Under the pieces are notes generated by a model that did not search any database, had not been told where the DNA came from, and worked only from the letters and a program-made list of their open reading frames with translations. The position numbers and the translations under genes were made by a program. From positions 186,001-250,000 of the forward strand of contig NZ_CM009578.1 of assembly GCF_002993885.1 (NCBI RefSeq): a stretch of DNA of 64,000 nucleotides, in the 5' to 3' direction. This DNA is from Sphingopyxis lindanitolerans. Its GTDB lineage: Bacteria > Pseudomonadota > Alphaproteobacteria > Sphingomonadales > Sphingomonadaceae. Positions 56,624 to 64,000 of the stretch are shown piece by piece; the first letter of the stretch is position 1; every line of letters starts with the position of its first letter.

Positions 56624-57491
56624 TCACGACCACCACCGCGCCTTCGCTGGCATAGGCGCCGCGCCGCTCGGCCATCGCCAGCGCGACCGGTAGCACGGTG
56701 CCTTCGCGCGTCACCAGCGCGGAAGGCAGGCGCGACGGCGTGCCGGTGCGGAACAGGGTTTCCAGCGCGTCGAGAAAAGCCGCGCGCTCGCCCATCGCGA
56801 TCAGCGCCGAAAAGCGCACCCGGCGGATCGCGGCGGGATCGACGCCGACCATCGCGGTCAGGGCTTCGTTCGCATCCTCGATCGCCTCGCGGACCGACAG
56901 GACCGCGCGGCCGATCGCGCCATGCGCCTCGATGGCATCGGCGAGTGCGCGGCGCGCATCGCCCGCCCCCTGTTCGTCCATCGCGGCGCTGATGTCGCGA
57001 AGGATGATCGCGCCGCCGACGGCGAGCGGCACCAGGTCGACGCGCAGCCATTGGCGCGGCCGCAGCAGCCCCGGCACCTCGCCCGCGAAACGCTCGCGAT
57101 GATCGAGCAGCCGGTTGACATGGGCGAGGAGAAGGTGATGACCGAGCGCGGGCACGGCGTCGGCGAGCGGGTGGCCGATCAGGTCCGCCGCCGCGATTTC
57201 GAGCATGTCCGACGCCGACGGATTGACCGCGGCGATCCGGCGTTCGCGATCGATGACGATCACCGCGTCGCGGATCGATTCGACCAGGTCGGCGAGCGAG
57301 TCCCGTAACGCCGATGCGGGTACGCCCGCGTCGCCGAGCCGACGATAATCGTCGAGCGAGATCAGCACATGCGCATCCTTGCCATGATGCGTCACCACGA
57401 CCGGCCTCTGCGCCGCCTGCAATCGCCAATTCCCGAAACCCCGGATAAAGTCCGCCGCCGATACGCGCTGCGTTTCCCCGACCCTCGCCAC
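56601..57491 (-). CDS. Phd/YefM antitoxin-like domain fused to PAS sensor domains
   Basis: A 296-aa protein. Residues 1-52 match the Phd/YefM DNA-binding antitoxin fold (VSAADFIRGFGNWRLQAAQ, then PVVVTHHGKDAHVLISLDDYRRL). Residues about 66-180 form a PAS domain (LADLVESIRDAVIVIDRERRIAAVNPSASDML) and a second PAS-like region spans about 190-290. No toxin gene adjoins. It is probably a transcriptional regulator that replaced toxin binding with a PAS-sensed signal. Such fusions occur in sphingomonads, without known function as far as I recall. Confidence 0.82.
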   Translation of the reverse strand: MARVGETQRVSAADFIRGFGNWRLQAAQRPVVVTHHGKDAHVLISLDDYRRLGDAGVPASALRDSLADLVESIRDAVIVIDRERRIAAVNPSASDMLEIAAADLIGHPLADAVPALGHHLLLAHVNRLLDHRERFAGEVPGLLRPRQWLRVDLVPLAVGGAIILRDISAAMDEQGAGDARRALADAIEAHGAIGRAVLSVREAIEDANEALTAMVGVDPAAIRRVRFSALIAMGERAAFLDALETLFRTGTPSRLPSALVTREGTVLPVALAMAERRGAYASEGAVVVVTKTNCRA

Positions 57492-57582
57492 TTGTGCCTC
57501 CCCTTGATGCCCCTTGCCTCCTTATGGGTGGCGCGCGCCGCCGATGGCCGGCAAGCCGGTCCGGATCGGCGCCGATGTGGGG

Positions 57583-59196
57583 TCAAACGAGCTTGGCCCG
57601 GCCGCAGCGCAGCGCGTTCACCCGGGCGTCGGCCTCGCCGATATGGACGCCGAGCACTCCGGTCAGCCCCTCCAGCACCCCGTCGAGCACCGGCGCGGCG
57701 AGGCCCAGCGCCTCGCCGACCACCCCCGACAGGGCGTTGAGGCCGAGGCCCAGGACATTGACCTTGAGGTCGATCCGGTCGGCGAGCGACTTCGCCGCCC
57801 CGGCGACCAGGCCGCTGCTTTCGACCGTCTTGACCATGCCGTCGTCGATCTCGTCGCGGGTGAAGCGCGCAGGCTTTTCGTTGAGATCGGACAGGACGAG
57901 TTCGGCCTTCCCCTCGACGCTGGCGAGCGGCAGCTTGACGAGCTTGACCGGCTCGGGATCGAGCGGGCGCTGCATGTCCTGAAAATCGCTGTCGGCGACC
58001 TTGCCGATCGCCAGCTTCGCGGGTGAAGTCGTGATACCGAGCGTCACCGCGTCGCTGTTCCCCGCGAAGCAATCGATATCGGTGATCCGCGCCGACGCCG
58101 ATCCCAATTCGGCATAGACCGGGATCTCGACGCTCGCGAGCGGCAGCGCGACCTTGGTCACCAGTTTCAGCCGCACCTGCGCGGTTCGCACGACGACCTG
58201 CTGCGTGTCGGTGATCGCGATCAGCGGCGAGTCCGCGGGCGGTTCGCCGATCAGGAGCGCGATATCGACCCCCGACCCGCCGGGCAGGTTGCTGGCGACC
58301 GACAGGTCGACCTGGCGGTTCGCGTTGGCGAGCAGCAGCATCGAGCGCAGCAGGCTCATGGCGTTGACCTTCACCGGATTCGCTTCATCGACGCGGATGC
58401 TCGACGACCGCGGGCCAAGGTCGATCGCGCGCGAGGGGAAAAGGCTTGTCGGCACCGCGTTCGTGGCCAGCGTGCTGAGCGCCGTCGCGGCCTGGCCGTC
58501 GCTTGCCGCCGCCAGCGCCGACAGTATTTGCGGCAGCGTCGCCTGCGTGTCGAGGGTCTGGCCGAACGTCAGCACATTGGCGCCGAGTTCGGTGCGCAGC
58601 GCGTCCGAAAAAGCGAGCAGGTCGATGTCGGCATTCGCCAGCGCGTTATAGTCCATCACCGACAGCTTGACCTGGCTTCCGGTCAGCGCGGAGAGCAGCG
58701 CGTTCGGCACCCCGCCGTGAAGCGCCGCGACGCGCGAGCCGAGCGAAAAGGCGGCATAGCCCCGCCGCGCCGCGGTCGCCGATGCGCCGATGACCGTCTC
58801 GTCGCGGCCGGTCAAAAAGCGGCCGAAGACCATCGGCCGGTCGCGCGTCAGCACGATGCGCACCGCGTTCGGCGCGCTTCCGCCGGCGGTGAAACGCCGT
58901 TCGGCCTGCACGGCCGGGTCGGGTCGATAGGTGCCCGGCGTCAGCGACGCGATGACGATGTTGCAATTGCAATTGGCGGCGATGATCCGCTCGGCGGCCG
59001 CGCGCTCCGCCCCCGGTCGTCCGGCCGCGGCGAGCGCGGCGGCGTCGGCGATCCCCTGGAGCTTGCGGCGGTCGAGCGAGAAGGAACCGATATCGACCGC
59101 GAGCGCCGCCGATCCGATCAGCATCGCGAGCGCGAAAGCGGTGGCGATGCTGATGCCGCCGCGCCGATCCGCCGAAAAATTGCGCAGAGCCGCCAT
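57583..59196 (-). CDS. TadG-family pilus/secretion-associated protein
   Basis: A 537-aa protein with a TadG-type N-terminal segment (RRGGISIATAFALAMLIGSAALAVDIGSFSLDRRKLQGIADAAALAAA), i.e. a prepilin-like membrane helix followed by a periplasmic region rich in Ser/Ala/Asp. TadG proteins are minor pseudopilin-linked parts of Flp (tad) pilus systems. Only tadE and tadG are here, so the rest of the system is elsewhere or absent. ATG at 59196 overlaps the end of the tadE-like gene region. Confidence 0.8.
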   Translation of the reverse strand: MAALRNFSADRRGGISIATAFALAMLIGSAALAVDIGSFSLDRRKLQGIADAAALAAAGRPGAERAAAERIIAANCNCNIVIASLTPGTYRPDPAVQAERRFTAGGSAPNAVRIVLTRDRPMVFGRFLTGRDETVIGASATAARRGYAAFSLGSRVAALHGGVPNALLSALTGSQVKLSVMDYNALANADIDLLAFSDALRTELGANVLTFGQTLDTQATLPQILSALAAASDGQAATALSTLATNAVPTSLFPSRAIDLGPRSSSIRVDEANPVKVNAMSLLRSMLLLANANRQVDLSVASNLPGGSGVDIALLIGEPPADSPLIAITDTQQVVVRTAQVRLKLVTKVALPLASVEIPVYAELGSASARITDIDCFAGNSDAVTLGITTSPAKLAIGKVADSDFQDMQRPLDPEPVKLVKLPLASVEGKAELVLSDLNEKPARFTRDEIDDGMVKTVESSGLVAGAAKSLADRIDLKVNVLGLGLNALSGVVGEALGLAAPVLDGVLEGLTGVLGVHIGEADARVNALRCGRAKLV

Positions 59197-59198
59197 CG

Positions 59199-59645
59199 TC
59201 AATCCACCGGAAGCTCAAAGGTCGCACGGGCGCGGATGACATTGCCCGGCGACGGGACGAAGGAGGATCGGATGAGGCTGGTGGGCGGGACGCTATAGGC
59301 GACGGCGACCGTCACCGCGTCGCCGGTCTCGCTGACCGCGACGCTGCGTGTTGAGGGGACGAAGCCCGCGATCGCGTGCATGCTGCGATCGACGGCGCGG
59401 ACCGCGATGGCGCTACGGTCGGCGGCGTCGAGGCCGACGATCGCGGCGCGGGCGCCGTCGTTCGCCGCCTGCTGGACGCTGTGCGCGAGCAGGAAATATT
59501 GGCCGTAGACCAATATGCCCATCAGGAGCGCGAGGAAGAGCGGCAGCACGAGCGCCATCTCAACCATCGCGGCCGCCCGCTCGCTTCGCGCCAGACGGGC
59601 GGGAAACGAGCGAGCGGACCGCAGCGAAGGATCGGAAGCCATCAT
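59199..59645 (-). CDS. TadE-family pseudopilin-like protein
   Basis: A 148-aa protein with the TadE pattern SERAAAMVEMALVLPLFLALLMGILVYGQYFL (Glu at position 5 of the mature prepilin-like helix), then QQAANDGARAAI. It precedes the TadG-type gene, 2 bp apart. Start ATG at 59645 after a GGGGGG ribosome-binding-like run. Probable role is in Flp pilus assembly. Confidence 0.82.
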   Translation of the reverse strand: MMASDPSLRSARSFPARLARSERAAAMVEMALVLPLFLALLMGILVYGQYFLLAHSVQQAANDGARAAIVGLDAADRSAIAVRAVDRSMHAIAGFVPSTRSVAVSETGDAVTVAVAYSVPPTSLIRSSFVPSPGNVIRARATFELPVD

Positions 59646-59801
59646 CCCCCCAGCATGGCGCCGGTCGATGAAGGCGGGGTCGAGGCGGCGCTGCCCCGAT
59701 CTTACGAATTTTACGCAAAAGCGCCGGGCGCGCGCCGCCCGCAAATCCGCGCTTCCTGCCGGGACGTTAACCGCGGCGGCAAGAAGCGCGCAGAGAATCC
59801 G

Positions 59802-60686
59802 TCATTCGGCGGGCTGTTCGACCTCGAGCTTGTCCTGGGTGCGCAGGTCGAAATCCGAGGCGTCGTGGCGTTCGCGAAGCTGGCTGGCGGGGTCGCCGAC
59901 CACGCGGTTGACCATCCGCCCGCGCTTTACCGCCGGGCGCGCCGCGACCTGGTCGGTCCAGCGCTGGACATGGCTATAATCCTGCACTTGCAGGAATTCG
60001 CCCGCGTCATAGACGAGGCCTTTCGCGAGCGCGCCATACCAGGGCCAGATCGCCATGTCGGCGATCGTATAGTCCGACCCCGCGATATATTCGCTGGTCG
60101 CGAGTTGCCGGTCGAGCACGTCGAGCTGGCGCTTCACTTCCATCGCATAGCGGTTGATCGGATATTCCTGCTTAAACGGCGCATAGGCATAGAAATGACC
60201 GAAACCGCCGCCGAGGAAGGGTGCGCTGCCCATCTGCCACATCAGCCACGACAGCGTCTCGGCGCGCTGCGCCGGATCGGTGGGCAGGAAGGCGCCGAAT
60301 TTCTCGGCCAGATGGATCAGGATCGCCCCCGATTCGAAGACGCGGATCGGCGCGGCGCCGCTGCGATCGACGAGCGCGGGAATCTTGCTGTTCGGATTGG
60401 CGCCGACGAAGCCGCTAGAAAACTGGTCGCCTTCGCCGATATTGATGAGCCATGCGTCATATTCGGCCCCGCCATGGCCTGCCGCGAGCAATTCCTCGAG
60501 CATCACGGTGACCTTCACCCCATTGGGCGTGCCGAGCGAATAGAGCTGGAGCGGATGCTTGCCGATCGGCAGGTCCTTGTCGTGCGTCGGGCCGGCGACG
60601 GGGCGGTTGATGTTGGCGAAACGCCCGCCGCTTTCCTTGTCCCATGTCCAGATGCTGGGCGGAACATAGTCGGCTTGATCGGTCAT
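59802..60686 (-). CDS. yghU: Glutathione S-transferase, YghU/Nu-class
   Basis: A 294-aa GST with the YghU-specific N-terminus (YVPPSIWTWDKESGGRFANINRPVAGPTHDKDLPIGKHPLQLYSLGTPNGVKVTVMLEEL), the SKIPALVD glutathione-binding turn and ESGAILIHLAEKFG. YghU-type proteins have glutathione-dependent disulfide-bond reductase and peroxide activity. Single cytoplasmic gene. Confidence 0.92.
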   Translation of the reverse strand: MTDQADYVPPSIWTWDKESGGRFANINRPVAGPTHDKDLPIGKHPLQLYSLGTPNGVKVTVMLEELLAAGHGGAEYDAWLINIGEGDQFSSGFVGANPNSKIPALVDRSGAAPIRVFESGAILIHLAEKFGAFLPTDPAQRAETLSWLMWQMGSAPFLGGGFGHFYAYAPFKQEYPINRYAMEVKRQLDVLDRQLATSEYIAGSDYTIADMAIWPWYGALAKGLVYDAGEFLQVQDYSHVQRWTDQVAARPAVKRGRMVNRVVGDPASQLRERHDASDFDLRTQDKLEVEQPAE

Positions 60687-60760
60687 CAGGAACTCCTGCG
60701 CTAAATTTTATACTGACCGGTATCTAATGCACCGGAATGGCGCCGTCCAGCACCGGCGGG

Positions 60761-61939
60761 TCAAATAATATTTTGCGCCCGCAAAGCCGAAATCGCGTCG
60801 ATGTCGTAACCGAGCTCGGCGAGGATCGCGTCGCTATGCTCGCCGAGCCGCGGTGCGCGCGTGGGTGCGGGCTTGGCGTTTGCCGACAGATGGATCGGGG
60901 CACGGATCAACGGCACCTTTGCCGATGCGCCCGGATAGGGCACCGGCTCGACCAGTCCCATCGCCGCGACCTGCGGCTGGGCCAGCGCCTGGTCGGGCCG
61001 CAAGACCGGCGCGGCGGGGACACGCGCCTCGCCCAGCGCCGCGATCGCTTCGTCGCGCGTGCGGCCGATGCACCATTGCTGCATGATGACGCTCAGTTCC
61101 TCGCCATTGTCGCCGCGCAATATATCGCTGCCATAGCGCGGATCATCGACAAGTTCGGGTCGGCCGACCAGCGCCGCCCAGCGCGCGAAGATGCCGCCGC
61201 CGACGATCTGCGTCACGATCCAGCCGTCGCGCGTGCGAAAGAGGTCGGTCGGCGCCGAGCTATAGCTGCGATTGCCAATCGGCTGGCGTTCGATGCCGTT
61301 GAGCGCATGGTCGATCGAGAGCGCATTGGTCATCGCGAGCGCGGTGCCGAGCAAGGAGCCCGACACGCATTGCCCCTTTCCCGTTGCCTCGCGCTCGCGC
61401 AGCGCGACGAGGACGCCGAACGCGGTGTGCAGCGCGGTCCCGAAATCGACATAATTGACCTGCGCGCGATAGGGTTGGTCGGCCGTGCCGGTCAGATGCA
61501 CCGCCCCCGACATCGCCTGCCCCACCGCATCGAAGCCGACATTCTTCGCGAGCGGCCCTTCGCTGCCAAAGGCCGAGGCAGTCGCCAGGATGATGCGCGG
61601 ATTGATCGCCGACAGGCTGTCGTGATCGAGCCCCAGCCTGACGAGCGCATCGTGCGGCAGGTTGGCGACGACGACATCGGCGGTCTTGACGAGGCGGCGG
61701 ACGATCTCGCGTCCCTCCGGGCTGCCGGGTTTCAGCGTCAGGCAGCGCTTGGCGCGGTTCATCTGCAGGAACATCGCGCCCGACCCGTCCCCCGCCACCG
61801 GCACGGTGAAGCGGTCGTCGTTGCCGCCCGGCGCCTCGATCCGGATGACATCGGCGCCATAATCGGCGAGCAGCGCCGCGCAATAGGGGCCGGCGATATA
61901 GCGGCCGAAATCGAGCACCCTTATTCCGGTCAATGGCAC
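60761..61939 (-). CDS. CoA-transferase family III (CaiB/BaiF-type)
   Basis: A 392-aa family III CoA-transferase with RVLDFGRYIAGPYCAALLADYGADVIRIEAPGGND (N-terminal Rossmann block), KRCLTLKPGSPEGREIVRRLVKTADVVVANL and the later VNYVDFGTALHTAFGVLVAL. It exchanges CoA between carboxylic acids. The GTG start at 61939 has GGGGAGAG 8 bases upstream. Substrate unknown; it is isolated from the dehydrogenase pair by other genes. Confidence 0.9.
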   Translation of the reverse strand: MPLTGIRVLDFGRYIAGPYCAALLADYGADVIRIEAPGGNDDRFTVPVAGDGSGAMFLQMNRAKRCLTLKPGSPEGREIVRRLVKTADVVVANLPHDALVRLGLDHDSLSAINPRIILATASAFGSEGPLAKNVGFDAVGQAMSGAVHLTGTADQPYRAQVNYVDFGTALHTAFGVLVALREREATGKGQCVSGSLLGTALAMTNALSIDHALNGIERQPIGNRSYSSAPTDLFRTRDGWIVTQIVGGGIFARWAALVGRPELVDDPRYGSDILRGDNGEELSVIMQQWCIGRTRDEAIAALGEARVPAAPVLRPDQALAQPQVAAMGLVEPVPYPGASAKVPLIRAPIHLSANAKPAPTRAPRLGEHSDAILAELGYDIDAISALRAQNII

Positions 61940-62089
61940 GCGGTATCTCTCCCCGATGATCCCATCATCGGCTAGCAGCCGCCCGCCCCGCCTGCCAGCG
62001 TCTTTGGGGCGACGACCGGCAGCGACAAAATCGTAACGAGAGGGTTGCAAGACGCGCGGGCCGCCGCTAGGGGGCACTCCTCTCAGCGA

Positions 62090-62179
62090 GGAGAGTTGGC
62101 TGAGTGGTCGAAAGCGTCGCACTCGAAATGCGAAGTGCCGGCAACGGTACCGAGGGTTCGAATCCCTCACTCTCCTCCA
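62090..62179 (+). tRNA. tRNA-Ser (anticodon CGA)
   Basis: A 90-nt type II tRNA with acceptor GGAGAGT/ACTCTCC, encoded TCCA, anticodon loop CTCGAAA (anticodon CGA) and long variable arm. The 3' side is a typical integration target; remnants of an integrative element follow. Confidence 0.96.
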
Positions 62180-62371
62180 TTTTCTTCCCTTAGCGGATTG
62201 AAATAACGGGCCTTTTCGACCGAGGCCCCAAAACTTTCCCACATTTTCACCCACAAAAGCTTTTCTTTATGCGCGGCTCGCAGTCTGATTCTCCACGGGG
62301 GAAGTGAGCTGCAACCGAAGAGGGCCCCCGCTGGATCGTCGGCTGAGCCAAACCGTCTCGGATCGTCGGGC

Positions 62372-62440
62372 CGTCGCCATCTCAATACCGTGCAGGCGGC
62401 CCATTTTCTCGGCATCGGCACGCGCAAGCTGTATCAGCGC
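62372..62440 (+). pseudogene. Remnant of an excisionase/AlpA-type HTH gene
   Basis: A 23-codon fragment reads RRHLNTVQAAHFLGIGTRKLYQR, matching the helix-turn-helix of excisionase/AlpA-like (HTH_17) proteins that start with a similar TxxAAxxLG pattern. It has no start codon of its own in context and stops matching at 62440, where a different fragment begins. It is interpreted as part of a degraded mobile element next to tRNA-Ser. Confidence 0.55.
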
Positions 62441-62670
62441 GCTATGGCATCCCGGTCGAATGGATCGAAAGGGTCATCCGCGCCGAGAGCGTATACGAGC
62501 GCGGCTCGGGCCGGGGCCTGATCCCCATGCCCGGCGCGACAATATCCTAACCGGGACCTATTATCTGTGGTTCATGTATGAGCGCTTCGGTTGTCCGGGG
62601 GTTTTCGGCGCCTATAATGCCGAACCCGAAGGGCAATGCCGCGCAGCAATATCTTCTTCTTCGCCACTGG
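62440..62670 (+). pseudogene. Frameshifted lytic transglycosylase remnant (conjugation-type)
   Basis: Frame one gives RYGIPVEWIERVIRAESVYERG, matching the SLT catalytic-Glu region of VirB1/TrbN-like transglycosylases, then reaches a stop at 62548. In another frame the later part GPDPHARRDNILTGTYYLWFMYERFGCPG and FGAYNAEPEGQ continues the same family (family pattern: DPxDNILAGTYYLRxMYERFGxPGLFAAYNAGP). An internal deletion and frameshift make it a pseudogene. Confidence 0.7.
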
Positions 62671-62757
62671 CGCGCACTATCTCAAGGAAGCTGCCGGACG
62701 ACGGCAGCACATATGCTGCCGTCGTCCCTTCCCGTCGTCGCCATCCCTGCTGATGGA

Positions 62758-64000
62758 CTAATATCGATAGGAAATATTGACACCGACGGTACGGGGATCC
62801 CCATATTGGCGGGTCCAGCCGACACTCGTATTCAAGGCCTGGGTGCGATAGAGTCGATCGAAGATATTTTTGCACCACAGCGATGCTCGCCAGTGGTCGT
62901 CCACGGAAACGCCGACTTCGGCATTGCCGACGAAATAGCCTCCCTCGACTGCCTCAGACGGGCTGCGAACGATGTCGAAGCGGACCCGACTTTGATATTT
63001 GCCCGACAGGACAATGTCGGCATCGACCCGATCCGAAACCGCCCATTGATATTTTGCCAGGCCGTTGAGGGTCAGCCGCGGTGAATTCGGTAGCACGCTG
63101 CCCTTCATCACGCCGGCCACCACCGATTTGGTCACTTCCGTATCGATGAAGCCGATGCCGGCGCGTATGTCGAGCCCGGCCGCCGGGCGCCACCAGGCGT
63201 CAGCCTCCGCGCCCTTGACGCGCGCGTTGCCGACATTGGCGATACCGAACAAGACCCCGATCGGCGAATCGAAGAGCGGGCCATAGATTTGCGCGTCGCT
63301 ATATTCATAATCGAAGACCGCCGCATTCACCTGAAGATTGGGCGCTACGCGGGTCTTGATCCCCACTTCATAGGCGGTGAGTTTTTCATCGTCGAAGGGT
63401 TGCAGAACGCTGGGGTCAAAGCTCAACTGCCCCTGGAACCCACCCGATTTGAAGCCCCTGCTGACGCTGGCGTAGATCAAAGTGCGGTCGCCCGCCTTGT
63501 AGTTGAGGCCGATTTTTCCGGATATGTTGGACGTCGAATATCTGTTGGATACCGGCGCGAACAGGTCGTTGCAGGTGCCCGCCGCGCACAGAAAGGTTGT
63601 GGCCTGATCGAAGGTCTTGCGCTCTTCGGTATAGCGCAGCCCGCCGACCAGCGTCAGCCTTGGCGCGACCGTCCATTCGCCGTGCATGAAGGCCGCATAA
63701 GCGTCGGTGCGTTGACGATAATTGTTTCCGATGGTGTCGAGTCCGGCCAAGCCAAGAAGCGGCAGCAGGTCGAGCGCGTAAAATTCATCATGGGCCTGCA
63801 CCTTGTCCCTGGAATAAAAGGCGCCGCCGATCAGCTTGAGGTCGTCGGCATCATAGGCCAGCCGCAGTTCCTGCGAATATTGGTCGATCCGGTCGTCGTA
63901 GGTGCCATCGAGGAAGACCAGCGATGTGCCATCGGTGTCCTCGGCGTGCAGCCGGGTGAAATGTTCATAGGCGCTGATTGAGGTCAGCGACAACCGCGGG
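62758..64000 (-). CDS. TonB-dependent receptor, C-terminal part (gene continues beyond the window)
   Basis: The frame is open through the right edge, giving about 414 C-terminal residues of a TonB receptor beta-barrel: YSQELRLAYDADDLKLIGGAFYSRD, WTVAPRLTLVGGLRYTEERKTF, LIYASVSRGFKSGGFQGQ and the terminal RTVGVNISYRY with aromatic last residue. The plug domain is outside. It resembles the receptor subfamily of the gene at 3342 (KSGGF motif). Ligand unknown. Confidence 0.92.
   Translation of the reverse strand, partial: PRLSLTSISAYEHFTRLHAEDTDGTSLVFLDGTYDDRIDQYSQELRLAYDADDLKLIGGAFYSRDKVQAHDEFYALDLLPLLGLAGLDTIGNNYRQRTDAYAAFMHGEWTVAPRLTLVGGLRYTEERKTFDQATTFLCAAGTCNDLFAPVSNRYSTSNISGKIGLNYKAGDRTLIYASVSRGFKSGGFQGQLSFDPSVLQPFDDEKLTAYEVGIKTRVAPNLQVNAAVFDYEYSDAQIYGPLFDSPIGVLFGIANVGNARVKGAEADAWWRPAAGLDIRAGIGFIDTEVTKSVVAGVMKGSVLPNSPRLTLNGLAKYQWAVSDRVDADIVLSGKYQSRVRFDIVRSPSEAVEGGYFVGNAEVGVSVDDHWRASLWCKNIFDRLYRTQALNTSVGWTRQYGDPRTVGVNISYRY

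Overview
The window is GC-rich alphaproteobacterial chromosome, most likely from the Sphingomonadaceae (Sphingopyxis-like). The reasons are the fused IspDF, a double-length Hfq with two Sm domains, the order dusB-ntrB-ntrC-ntrY-ntrX-hfq-hflX-mazG, several TonB-dependent receptors including a FecI/FecR set, and sphingomonad-style intergenic inverted repeats. The genus is inferred from gene content only.

Layout. 1-2.2 kb: a deacetylase fragment, a crotonase-family protein and a VOC protein in one overlapping operon. 2.3-10.8 kb: a quinone oxidoreductase, then a TonB receptor, FAD amine oxidase, DUF1838 protein and secreted carboxylesterase on the minus strand, divergent from a membrane-bound LytTR regulator; this looks like an uptake and degradation locus. 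10.9-20.7 kb: peptidases, tRNA-Pro, an Ala-rich lipoprotein, ettA, a thioesterase, carbonic anhydrase, lipA, a COQ10/RatA-type protein, cinA and ispDF. 20.8-30.9 kb: the nitrogen two-component operon (dusB, ntrB, ntrC, ntrY, ntrX), tandem-Sm hfq, hflX and convergent mazG.

30.92-35.59 kb: the highlight is a complete-looking prophage of the ssDNA family Microviridae. Its unit length is 4,654 bp and it sits in what appears to be the chromosomal XerC/XerD dif site. It encodes a major capsid protein, a DUF2778 (L,D-transpeptidase-fold) putative cell-wall enzyme, a HUH/two-tyrosine Rep preceded by a phiX174-like nick sequence and hairpins, an unrecognised 480-aa protein that may be the pilot protein, and two small genes (a membrane peptide and a basic J-like protein) that overlap in different frames. 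The prophage starts 5 bp upstream of the mazG start codon.

35.6-44 kb: a long minus-strand operon (MltB-like transglycosylase, rlpA, D,D-carboxypeptidase, tmk, holB, metG, tatD, MBL hydrolase, small membrane protein) in which nearly all junctions overlap by a few bases. 44-52.7 kb: tRNA-Ser(TGA), a PiuC-like dioxygenase, a large autotransporter, then an ECF sigma/FecR/TonB-receptor surface-signalling set. 52.8-62 kb: two acyl-CoA dehydrogenases, an MBL hydrolase, a Phd-PAS fusion, TadG/TadE-like proteins, a YghU-type GST and a CoA-transferase. 62.1-64 kb: tRNA-Ser(CGA) followed by remnants of an integrative element (an HTH fragment and a frameshifted lytic transglycosylase), then the 3' part of another TonB receptor.
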